This document shows positions 33,359 through 41,092 of a stretch of 64,000 nt of DNA, one piece after another (positions within the stretch are counted from its first letter, which is position 1; each line of letters starts with the position of its first letter). Source of the stretch: JACMLX01 sp040384325. Lineage in GTDB: Bacteria > Gemmatimonadota > Gemmatimonadetes > Gemmatimonadales > Gemmatimonadaceae. Location: positions 186,001 to 250,000 of the forward strand of contig JAZKJL010000005.1 of assembly GCA_040384325.1 (NCBI GenBank). The letters are read 5' to 3'. The position numbers and the translations under genes were made by a program. Below the pieces are notes generated by a model that saw nothing but the letters and a program-made list of their open reading frames with translations, was not told the origin of the DNA and searched no databases.

Positions 33359-34981
33359 TCAGCCTCGATGCGCGCGCGATCCACGCCGATGCGCCGGCGC
33401 CACCAACCGCTCCGCCACCGCCAGCAGCGCATCAACCGCCACTGCCAGCACCGCCGCGGGAATGGCGCCGGAGAGCACCAGCCGCATGTCGGCCAGACCG
33501 AGGCCGGTGACGATCGGCTCCCCAAGGCCACCGCCGCCGATGAACGCGGCCAGTGTCGCCGTGCCGATGGTCAGCACCGCCGCGGTGCGGATGCCGGAGA
33601 GGACGATCGGCGCCGCCAGCGGAAGCCGCACCCAGAGCAGCGACTGACGCGATGTGGCGCCGATGGCCTCCAGTGCCGAGGCGGCATCGGGATCGGCGTT
33701 CCGCAGGCCGGCGATGGTGGCGCGTGCGATCGGCAGCAGCGCATACGCGAAGAGGGCGATCATCGCCGGCAATGATCCGATGCCGAGCCATGGGATCATG
33801 AACGCCAGCAGCGCCAGTCCGGGGATCGTCTGCACCACGCCAAGTCCCTGCAGCACGACCTCCGACAGCCGCGGATGGCGCATCAACCAGAGTCCGAGCG
33901 GCACCGCGACGAGGATGGCGAGCACCAGTGCCGTGCCGACCAGGCGCAGGTGCTGCCCGGTGAGTCGCATCGTGTCGGCCGTGCGTGAGCGCATGAAGGC
34001 GATGAACCCCTCATCGCCGCGCTGCGCAGCCGTGGCCGACGTGGCCCCGGCTCGCGCATCACCGAGGCCGACCGTCGTCAGTGCCGATCGCGCCACGTCG
34101 GCGATCGGGCGGCGCTCGACCTCGATGGCGCGGTTCCATTCCCGCATCCGCGCCTCCGACAGCCGCCCGCTGAGTGACGCGAGCACCGCCACCGCGCCCG
34201 CGTCCTCCCGCATCAGGCGCGACGACACCAGCGTGGCCGCGTCGTAGGGCGGAAAGACATGGCGATCGTCCTCCAGCGTGACGAGGTCGTACTTCGCCAG
34301 CAGGCCATCGGTGGCGTATCCATCGATGACGTCCACCGCGCCGGTGGTGAGTGCTTCGTACTTCACGGCCGGCGCCAGCGGTCGCACATCCCGCAGGGTG
34401 ATTCCGTAAGCGGTGCGCAGCCCTGGCCATCCATCGCCACGGCCGATGAAATCCGCCGTGAAGCCGGCCGTCAGTCGCGATGGTGATGCCGCCAGGTCGC
34501 TGAGTGTGCGCAACCGATCACGTGTCGCCGTCTCTCGGCGCACGGCGATGGCGTAGCCGTTCTGGAAGCCGAGTGGCGGCAGCCAGTGCACGCCGAACCG
34601 TGTCAGGCTCCGGCTTGCGACGTGCGCGAATGCGACGCGCGAATCGCCGCGCATCGCCGGGGTGACGGTGTCGCCAAGAATCGCGACCAGGCCAGTGCCG
34701 ACGTATTCCGGATAGACGTCGATCGCGCCGGTGCGAATCGCACGAAACGCGACCTCGGTTGCACCGAGTCCGGGTCGGCGGTCCACTCGGCGTCCGGCGC
34801 GTTCCAGCAGCTGTGCCAGCATCTCGGCCAGCAGGTAACTCTCACCGAACGGTTTCGACGCCACCACGATCGCGCGTTGCGGCGCTGGCTGTGCGTTCGA
34901 CACCGACGCGATCGGGACCAGCATCGCGACCAGTGACACCAGCAGCGCGTGGCGCGAGAAGAATCCCGTACGACGGATCAT
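33359..34981 (-). CDS. ABC transporter substrate-binding/permease fusion, OpuC/EgtU-like
   Basis: A 540-residue fusion. Residues 1-30 form a signal or anchor; 35-315 are an OpuAC-type binding domain (VVASKPFGESYLLAEMLAQL, YPEYVGTGL, VIDGYATDGLLAKYDL); 345-525 are a permease of the BPD_transp_1 type with a coupling segment EAIGATSRQSLLWVRLPLA. Proteins of this type import quaternary amines such as glycine betaine or the thiol-betaine ergothioneine. In described EgtU proteins the permease comes first, so the order here is reversed. The start overlaps the ATPase stop as ATGA, giving coupled expression. Together with the ATPase it is divergent from egtB-egtD, which makes a hercynine/ergothioneine-type ligand attractive. 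Confidence 0.87.
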   Translation of the reverse strand: MIRRTGFFSRHALLVSLVAMLVPIASVSNAQPAPQRAIVVASKPFGESYLLAEMLAQLLERAGRRVDRRPGLGATEVAFRAIRTGAIDVYPEYVGTGLVAILGDTVTPAMRGDSRVAFAHVASRSLTRFGVHWLPPLGFQNGYAIAVRRETATRDRLRTLSDLAASPSRLTAGFTADFIGRGDGWPGLRTAYGITLRDVRPLAPAVKYEALTTGAVDVIDGYATDGLLAKYDLVTLEDDRHVFPPYDAATLVSSRLMREDAGAVAVLASLSGRLSEARMREWNRAIEVERRPIADVARSALTTVGLGDARAGATSATAAQRGDEGFIAFMRSRTADTMRLTGQHLRLVGTALVLAILVAVPLGLWLMRHPRLSEVVLQGLGVVQTIPGLALLAFMIPWLGIGSLPAMIALFAYALLPIARATIAGLRNADPDAASALEAIGATSRQSLLWVRLPLAAPIVLSGIRTAAVLTIGTATLAAFIGGGGLGEPIVTGLGLADMRLVLSGAIPAAVLAVAVDALLAVAERLVAPAHRRGSRAHRG

Positions 34982-35769
34982 GCCGGCGTGAGGACACGGG
35001 CCGACGCCTGCGCACGGTGCAGCAAGTCGGCGACGTACGGCGTGGCCGGTGCCGCGAGCAGCGTGGCGATCGGTGCACACTGCTCGATGCGTCCGGCGCG
35101 CATCACCGCGATCGTGTCGGCGAGACGTGCGGCCTCGCCGAGGTCGTGCGTGACGAGGATGGCGGTGAAGCCGACCGTCGCGCGGAGGGCGGAGAATGCC
35201 TCCAGCAATTCGTGGCGCGAGATGGCATCGAGGGCGCTGAACGATTCGTCGAGCAGGAGCAGGTCCTGCGATGCCGCCAGCGCACGGGCGATGGCGGCCC
35301 GCTGTCGCTGGCCACCGGAGAGTTCGTGCGGGAATCGCGCACCGAACCGGTCGACGGCGAGGCCACAACGCTCGAGCGCCGCGCCAGCCGCGCCCTCGGG
35401 ATCGGCCATGCCGATGAGTCGCGGCACCACGGCGACATTGCGCAGCACGGTCCAGTGCGGCAGCAATCCATCGTTCTGCGGCACGTAGCCGATCCGGCGA
35501 CGCAGCGTGACCGCGTCACTGCTGCGCACGTCGGTGCCATCGATGGCCACCACGCCGCGTGCAGGCTCGACCATGCGATTGAAGCAGCGCAGCAGCGATG
35601 TCTTGCCGGAGCCGCTTTCGCCGACCAGCGCCAGCAACGCGCCGGGTGCGACGTCGACCGAGACCGCGTCGAGCGCACGCACTGAGCCGTAGTGATGGCT
35701 GACGTCGCTGGCCGACAGGCCGGGAAGCGGCGAAAGTGCGGTCCGGTACGCCGTCGCTGGAGAGGTCAC
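34978..35769 (-). CDS. ABC transporter ATP-binding protein, quaternary-amine type
   Basis: A 263-residue ATPase that pairs with the fused binding/permease protein. All motifs are present: Walker A GESGSGKTS, Q-loop in IGYVPQNDGLLPHWTVLRNV, signature LSGGQRQR, Walker B LLLLDESFSALD and the H-loop VTHDL. The D-loop reads SALD. Unlike OpuAA/OpuCA proteins there are no C-terminal CBS domains, which is also typical of EgtV-like ATPases. Start codons are ambiguous: GTG 35769 and GTG 35787 are both possible, and the first in-frame start at 35808 is a TTG. First gene of the transporter unit, sharing a 128-base promoter region with egtB. Confidence 0.9.
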   Translation of the reverse strand: MTSPATAYRTALSPLPGLSASDVSHHYGSVRALDAVSVDVAPGALLALVGESGSGKTSLLRCFNRMVEPARGVVAIDGTDVRSSDAVTLRRRIGYVPQNDGLLPHWTVLRNVAVVPRLIGMADPEGAAGAALERCGLAVDRFGARFPHELSGGQRQRAAIARALAASQDLLLLDESFSALDAISRHELLEAFSALRATVGFTAILVTHDLGEAARLADTIAVMRAGRIEQCAPIATLLAAPATPYVADLLHRAQASARVLTPA

Positions 35770-35897
35770 GGTGGAGAACTTATCCACAGCACCGTAGAGC
35801 GCCGACAATTGGCGGCTCGCGGGGTATCACACATCCACACGGCGGCGCGGCGAACCGGTTCGGTTCAGCGCGACGCATCAGTCTTCGAGAGATACGC

Positions 35898-37217
35898 ATG
35901 ACCCCCGACATCCTCAGTGCACCGACGACGCCCGTTGCGCCCGTCCGCGCCCCGGCAGCCGCGGCGCGTTCACGCGACACGGTGGCGATCCGGCGCGGCT
36001 ACGACCTGGTGCGCGGCGACACGGAGACGCTCTGCGACCCGCTGGTGACCGAGGACTTCGTGGTCAGCAGCATGCCCGACGTCAGTCCCACCAAATGGCA
36101 CCTCGCACACACGAGCTGGTTCTTCGAGACCTTCGTCCTGCTGCCGCACCTGCCGTCGTACCGGCCGCTGAATGAGCAGTATGCCTTCCTCTTCAACTCG
36201 TACTACGTGCAGGCCGGTGCGCGGCACTGTCGCGCGCAGCGTGGCCTGGTCACACGGCCGACCGTGAACGACGTGTTCGCCTATCGCGAGTGGGTGGACG
36301 GCGCGATGCACCAGCTGATGCGCCGGATCGACGCCGATCCTGCACATGAGGCCTGGTCGCTGATCGAGATCGGCATCCATCACGAGCAGCAGCACCAGGA
36401 ACTGCTGTTGACGGACATCAAGCACGTGTTCTTCACCAACCCGATGCGGCCGGCCTATCGCGCTGAACCGCTGCATCCCGCCGGCGCGACGCCGCAGGGT
36501 TGGCAGCGCATCGACGAAGGCGTGCACGAAATCGGGCACTCCGGCGAGGGCTTCCACTTCGACAACGAAGCACCGCGACATCGCACCTATCTCGCACCGG
36601 CCTCCATCGCGCACCGGCTGGTGACCAATGCCGAATACGCGGAGTTCATCGCCGACGGAGGCTACACGCATGCACCGCTCTGGCTGAGTGCCGGCTTCGC
36701 CGCGGCGCAGGAAGGGCGCTGGTCGGCGCCGCTCTACTGGGAAGTGGTGGGCGACGCGTGGCACGAGTTCACGCTCGCGGGCATGCAGCCGCTGGATCCG
36801 AACGCCCCGGTCACGCACGTCAGTCACCACGAGGCGGATGCGTTCGCGCGCTGGGCGGGCATGCGACTGCCCACCGAGCCCGAATGGGAGGTGGCGGCGA
36901 GCGCACATCCCCTCACCGGACGTTTCGTCGAGGCGCGCTCCTTCCATCCTTCGGCCGAGGCACGGACGAGTGCGCAGCAGTTCTTCGGTGATGCCTGGCA
37001 GTGGACGCAGAGCGCCTACCTCGCCTATCCGGGATTCACGCCGGCCGCCGGCGCGATCGGTGAATACAACGGCAAGTTCATGAGCGACCAGTGGATCCTG
37101 CGCGGCGCCTCATGCGCGACACCAGCCAGCCATGCACGACACACCTACCGCAACTTCTTTCCCAGCGACGCGCGATGGCAGTTCACCGGCATCCGCCTCG
37201 CGCGTGACACACGATGA
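35898..37217 (+). CDS. egtB: ergothioneine biosynthesis protein EgtB (hercynine sulfoxide synthase)
   Basis: A 439-residue non-haem iron enzyme joining hercynine to a thiol substrate with oxygen. An N-terminal DinB-like domain supplies the iron ligands: WHLAHTSWFFE (H68 or H71) and HHEQQHQELL (H162, H166; HxxxHxE with E168). The C-terminal FGE-sulfatase-type domain contains FDNEAPRHRTYL, RLPTEPEWEVAA, WQWTQSAYLAYPGF and RHTYRNFFP. The length fits the stand-alone EgtB type. The ATG at 35898 follows GAGAGATACGC. The sulfur donor (gamma-glutamylcysteine or cysteine) cannot be decided from sequence alone; egtA, egtC and egtE are absent here. Confidence 0.95.
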   Translation: MTPDILSAPTTPVAPVRAPAAAARSRDTVAIRRGYDLVRGDTETLCDPLVTEDFVVSSMPDVSPTKWHLAHTSWFFETFVLLPHLPSYRPLNEQYAFLFNSYYVQAGARHCRAQRGLVTRPTVNDVFAYREWVDGAMHQLMRRIDADPAHEAWSLIEIGIHHEQQHQELLLTDIKHVFFTNPMRPAYRAEPLHPAGATPQGWQRIDEGVHEIGHSGEGFHFDNEAPRHRTYLAPASIAHRLVTNAEYAEFIADGGYTHAPLWLSAGFAAAQEGRWSAPLYWEVVGDAWHEFTLAGMQPLDPNAPVTHVSHHEADAFARWAGMRLPTEPEWEVAASAHPLTGRFVEARSFHPSAEARTSAQQFFGDAWQWTQSAYLAYPGFTPAAGAIGEYNGKFMSDQWILRGASCATPASHARHTYRNFFPSDARWQFTGIRLARDTR

Positions 37218-38179
37218 CCGCGATTCAATCTCCTCCCGCACCCAGCGTCGCCCCGAAGCGACCGGCACTGCGCTCGGCCATCCTCGCCGGGTTGCGCTCC
37301 ACGCCCAAGACGCTTCCCGCCACGCTGTTCTACGACGAGCTGGGCGCAGCACTGTTCGAGCAGATCTGCATGTTGCCGGAGTACTACCTGACGCGCACCG
37401 AGGAATCGATCCTGGCGGAGCACGCCGGCACCTTGGCGTCGCTGATGGGTCCACGTGTGGCGCTGATCGAGCTGGGGAGCGGCGCCGCGACCAAGGTGCG
37501 CCCGCTGCTCGCCGCGCTGCGCGACCCGCTGGCCTACGTCCCGGTGGACGTGTCGCGCGAGCAGCTGATGGATGTGTCGGCAACGCGAGCGCGTGAGTTT
37601 CCGCAGTTGCAGGTGATGCCGGTGTGGGCTGATTACACCGCCGCGGTGCCGCTACCCCCGCTTCCGCCAGATGCGCGACGCGTGGCGTTCTTCCCCGGCT
37701 CCACCATCGGCAACCTGGAGCCGGCCGAGGCGAGCACGTTCCTGCGCACGATCCGCGACCTGGTCGGCGAACAGGGTGGCCTGGTGCTGGGCGTCGACCG
37801 GCGCAAGGACGCCGCGATCCTGCATGCGGCCTACAACGATGCGCAGGGCATCACGGCGCAATTCAACCTCAATGCGCTGGAGCGGCTGAACCGAGAGTTC
37901 GACGGCGACGTGGACCTCTCCGCGTTCCGACATCGCGCATTCTTCAATGATGCCGAGAGCCGCATCGAGATGCATCTCGAGTCGGTGGTGGCACACTCGT
38001 TCCGGCTCTTCGGCGACGAGTTCCACATGGCCGAAGGCGAGACCATCCGCACCGAGATTTCGTGCAAGTACGATCGTGCCCGCCTCGACGCGGTGGCGCA
38101 GGCCGGCGGCTGGCGCGTCGACCGGCTGTTCACTGATGAGCGGCAGTGGTTCTGGGTGGCGTGGCTGCGTCCGGCCTGA
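37214..38179 (+). CDS. egtD: L-histidine N-alpha-methyltransferase EgtD
   Basis: A 321-residue SAM-dependent enzyme that trimethylates histidine to hercynine, the first step of ergothioneine synthesis. Signatures: TLFYDELGAALFEQICMLPE, the YYLTRTEESIL segment, SAM-binding IELGSGAATK, FFPGSTIGNLEP, GVDRRKD, AYNDAQGITAQFNLN and the C-terminal RTEISCKYD with WFWVAWLRP. It overlaps egtB as ATGA, so both enzymes should be made together. The order egtB-egtD is common. Hercynine is itself a betaine, which fits the divergent transporter. Confidence 0.96.
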   Translation: MTAIQSPPAPSVAPKRPALRSAILAGLRSTPKTLPATLFYDELGAALFEQICMLPEYYLTRTEESILAEHAGTLASLMGPRVALIELGSGAATKVRPLLAALRDPLAYVPVDVSREQLMDVSATRAREFPQLQVMPVWADYTAAVPLPPLPPDARRVAFFPGSTIGNLEPAEASTFLRTIRDLVGEQGGLVLGVDRRKDAAILHAAYNDAQGITAQFNLNALERLNREFDGDVDLSAFRHRAFFNDAESRIEMHLESVVAHSFRLFGDEFHMAEGETIRTEISCKYDRARLDAVAQAGGWRVDRLFTDERQWFWVAWLRPA

Positions 38180-38254
38180 GCACCGCGCGGCGGTGACGTG
38201 GGTGCCGGGCGCGAGGCATATTGCCGGTCCCGCTCCCACACCCGCCGCCACGCC

Positions 38255-38722
38255 GTGTTCGACATCGTTCTCCACACTCCCGAGATTCCGCCGAACACCG
38301 GCAACGTGATCCGCCTCTGCGCCAACACCGGCGCTCGGCTGCACTTGGTGGAACCCCTCGGCTTCAATTTCGAGGACCGGCAGCTGGAACGGGCCGGGCT
38401 GGATTATCGCGACCTCGCCGACGTGAGCATTCATCGCGACTGGGAGACCTGCCGCACGATCCTCGGTGACCAGCGCCGCTGGCTGGCATTCTCGGCGCGC
38501 GGCACCACGCGCTACACCGACGTGGCGTTCGTCGCCGGCGACGTGCTGGTGTTCGGCCCGGAGTCCACCGGCCTGTCGGATGCGCTGCTCACCACCTTCG
38601 CCCCCGAGGATCGGATCCGGCTGCCGATGCTCCCGGCGCGGCGCAGCCTGAACCTCTCGAACACCGTCGCCGTCGTCGCGTACGAAGCCTGGCGGCAGCT
38701 GGGCTTCGCTGGCGGTGCGTGA
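38255..38722 (+). CDS. trmL: tRNA (cytidine/uridine-34 2'-O)-methyltransferase TrmL
   Basis: A 155-residue SPOUT-class (trefoil-knot) methyltransferase that modifies the wobble base of tRNA-Leu in E. coli. The three family motifs are complete: HTPEIPPNTGNVIRLCANTG at the N-terminus, VFGPESTGLSDALL in the middle and LPMLPARRSLNLSNTVAVVA with YEAW at the C-terminal knot. The length is exactly that of TrmL. GTG at 38255 begins VFDIVLHTP; the frame upstream is Arg-rich and not conserved. It follows egtD by 75 bases and may be read through from it. Confidence 0.95.
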   Translation: MFDIVLHTPEIPPNTGNVIRLCANTGARLHLVEPLGFNFEDRQLERAGLDYRDLADVSIHRDWETCRTILGDQRRWLAFSARGTTRYTDVAFVAGDVLVFGPESTGLSDALLTTFAPEDRIRLPMLPARRSLNLSNTVAVVAYEAWRQLGFAGGA

Positions 38723-38776
38723 CATGGACGGACATATAGTGTCACGCACCGGTCGACTCCCTTCACGCCACCCCTC

Positions 38777-40357
38777 ATGACACTCCGCCGAATCGCCTTG
38801 CTCCTCTGCGCCGTCACCAGCACCGCCCGGGCGCAGAGTGCGTTCGTGCAGGTGCTCCGCGGCGATACCGTCGCAGTGGAGAAGTACACGCGTACACCCA
38901 CGCGGCTGGATGTCACGCTGGTGGCCAAGGGCGCCGGCCTGCAGCTCCTGTCCAGCCGCATCGGCCCAGGCGGCGCGCTCGGTGCGATGACGCTGGCGGT
39001 ACAGGCGCCCGGTGCGAGCGCCGAATCTCCATCGATCCTGCGCGTGCAGGTGGAGATGCAGGCCGATACGGCGATCGCCGTCGTCGAACGTGGCGGCGCG
39101 CCGCAGACGCAGCGCATCCCATCGAAGGTCGGTGCGCAGCCGGCCGCCGCCAACGTGGTGGCGTACATCGAGACGATGCTGATCGCGGCGCGGCGCACCA
39201 GGCAGGCGACGGCCACGGTGGCGACCCTGTCGCTGGTCAACGGTGCCACGACCAATGCAGTCTTCACCAACCTGCAGAGCGATTCGGTGACGGTCACGGT
39301 CGGTGGATCGGCCGCCTTCCTGATCACCGACAGCACGGGGCGCGTGAAGCGTGGCGGTGACGTCAGCGGTGCACTGGTGTTCTCGCGCGTGGATGGCGTG
39401 GCGGTGACGAAGCTGGCGTTCGCCAAGCCGGATTACGCCGCACCGTCCGGTGCGCCGTACATCGCCGAGTCGGTCACGGTGCCGACCACCGTCGGCCACA
39501 CGCTCGGCGGCACCTTCACCAGGCCGACCGGCGTGACGACGCGGTTGCCGGTGGTGATCAGCATCAGCGGCAGCGGTCCACAGGACCGCGACGAGTACAT
39601 CAGTCTCGTGCCGAAGGGGTATCGCCTGTTCCGGCAGGTCGCCGATACGCTCGGTCGTCGGGGCGTGGCGATGCTGCGCCTGGACGATCGCGGGGTGGGT
39701 GAATCCACCGGCAGCTTCGCCACCGCCACCAGTCGTGACTTCGCCAGCGACGTGCGCGCTGCGATGGCATACCTGCGCACCCGCGCCGACGTGGATCCAT
39801 TGCGGATCTTCCTCGTCGGGCACAGCGAGGGCGGGATGATCGCGCCACTGGTGGCGTTGGACGAGCCGACCCTGGCCGGCATCGTGCTGATGGCAGGCCC
39901 CGGACGCAGTGGCCGTGACATCCTCCGCTTCCAGAGCAGCTACGCGATCGAGCACGACACGGCCATGACACCGACGAAGCGCGCCGAGATGCTGGCGCGC
40001 GTGCCGCAGATGGTGGACTCCGCGCTGGCATCGACACCGTGGCTGACGTTCTTCGGCGCGCATGACCCGATCGCGACGGCGAAGCGGGTCAAGGTGCCGG
40101 TGCTGATCCTGCAAGGTGGTGACGACCAGCAGGTGATCGCCAGCGAGGCGCCGCTGCTCGAGCGCGCGTTTCGCGACGGCGGCAACCGCGACGTGACGGT
40201 GCGTGTGTTTCCGGAGCTGAATCACTTCTTCATCCGGCAACCGGGCGGCGATCCGTCGGGTTACAGCACGCTCGGCACCAACCTCGCGGCGCCCGAGGTC
40301 TTGGGCCTGGCGGCGGAGTGGATCGTGCGCAAGGCGTCGCGGAGTGGTGCGCCATGA
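38777..40357 (+). CDS. secreted alpha/beta hydrolase
   Basis: A 526-residue exported hydrolase. Residues 1-20 form the signal (cleavage near TARAQS). A beta-rich N-terminal region (about 21-220) precedes an alpha/beta-hydrolase core with oxyanion segment SISGSGPQDRDEY, VAMLRLDDRGVGES, the nucleophile elbow GHSEGG (S350), a later LILQGGDDQQV carrying the acid and FPELNHFF with the catalytic His. Proteins of this layout are annotated as peptidases or dienelactone-hydrolase-like esterases; the substrate is not predictable. The signal-bearing ATG at 38777 lies 54 bases after trmL. Confidence 0.85.
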   Translation: MTLRRIALLLCAVTSTARAQSAFVQVLRGDTVAVEKYTRTPTRLDVTLVAKGAGLQLLSSRIGPGGALGAMTLAVQAPGASAESPSILRVQVEMQADTAIAVVERGGAPQTQRIPSKVGAQPAAANVVAYIETMLIAARRTRQATATVATLSLVNGATTNAVFTNLQSDSVTVTVGGSAAFLITDSTGRVKRGGDVSGALVFSRVDGVAVTKLAFAKPDYAAPSGAPYIAESVTVPTTVGHTLGGTFTRPTGVTTRLPVVISISGSGPQDRDEYISLVPKGYRLFRQVADTLGRRGVAMLRLDDRGVGESTGSFATATSRDFASDVRAAMAYLRTRADVDPLRIFLVGHSEGGMIAPLVALDEPTLAGIVLMAGPGRSGRDILRFQSSYAIEHDTAMTPTKRAEMLARVPQMVDSALASTPWLTFFGAHDPIATAKRVKVPVLILQGGDDQQVIASEAPLLERAFRDGGNRDVTVRVFPELNHFFIRQPGGDPSGYSTLGTNLAAPEVLGLAAEWIVRKASRSGAP

Positions 40358-40413
40358 TGCATCGTTGATCAGGCGCTTCTGCCGCACACCATCTCACCCC
40401 AGCTTCGTCCCTC

Positions 40414-40953
40414 ATGTCGCATCGCCTGATCGTCACTGCCCTGTTCCTCGTCACCTCCACCGCGCTGCACGCGCAGGCGCGCCGCGAACGCGTGGATCCC
40501 GACATCCGGAAGGGCACGGTCACGATCAACCCGTTCGCGGTCTTCGCCGAATTCCTGACGGGCGATGTCGAGGTCAAGGTGGCGCCGGCGGTGACGGTGG
40601 GTGCCGGCGGCAGCTTCGCCAGTTCGGAGTTCGACGGCTATCGCGCGCTGGAGGCGAAGGTGCGCTATTACCCCGCCGAACGCGCGCTGCAGGGCTTCTC
40701 GGTGGCCGCCACGGCGGGATTCTCGAGTGGTGAAGGAACGACCTACGATGGCACCACGGAGCGCCGCACGCGGGAGACGTTTCCGTCGGTCGGTACGGAG
40801 CTTAGCTACCAGTGGATCCTCGGTCCGTCCTCGCGCTTCGTGGCCGTCACCGGCATCGGACTGAAGCGATTCCTGGGTGCCGACAGCAATGCGGACTTCT
40901 TCGATCCGGTGATCCTCCCGACGGCGCGCATCAACATCGGCTTCGCCTTCTGA
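40414..40953 (+). CDS. secreted outer-membrane barrel-like protein
   Basis: A 179-residue protein with an export signal (cleavage near ALHAQA) and strand-rich sequence: KGTVTINPFAVFAEFLTGDVEVKVAP, ALEAKVRYYPAERALQGFSVAATAGF, VGTELSYQWILGPSSRFVAVTGIG. It ends INIGFAF, with a terminal Phe typical of BAM substrates. The first strands resemble DUF3575-like barrels (NP...F..f.g.v...). It starts 56 bases after the hydrolase and ends just before a strong hairpin. The role is unknown. Confidence 0.65.
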   Translation: MSHRLIVTALFLVTSTALHAQARRERVDPDIRKGTVTINPFAVFAEFLTGDVEVKVAPAVTVGAGGSFASSEFDGYRALEAKVRYYPAERALQGFSVAATAGFSSGEGTTYDGTTERRTRETFPSVGTELSYQWILGPSSRFVAVTGIGLKRFLGADSNADFFDPVILPTARINIGFAF

Positions 40954-40975
40954 TCGGACTCGTGCGACATGATCG

Positions 40976-41010
40976 ACGCGGTCGCTGCCCACTCCTGGCA
41001 GCGACCGCGT
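40976..41010. terminator. strong hairpin terminator
   Basis: ACGCGGTCGCTGCC and GGCAGCGACCGCGT make a perfect 14-bp stem around a 7-base loop, followed on the plus strand by TCTCGTTCC. It lies 22 bases after the stop of the barrel gene and before the next plus-strand gene, so it probably closes the preceding unit. Confidence 0.75.
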
Positions 41011-41092
41011 TCTCGTTCCGGCATCACGTTTGACAGCGACGCTCGCGTCGCACAGGCTTGAGCCTCACCTCCCAATCCCCCCGGAGTGCCTC

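Noticed and set aside
35780..35788. TTATCCACA, a perfect DnaA-box sequence near the transporter start
   Set aside because: A single nine-base match without further boxes, AT-rich unwinding region or dnaA/dnaN neighbours is expected by chance.
37652..40387. A 911-codon minus-strand frame opposite egtD, trmL and the hydrolase
   Set aside because: It crosses three well-supported genes and reads as Arg/His-rich shadow sequence with no motif.
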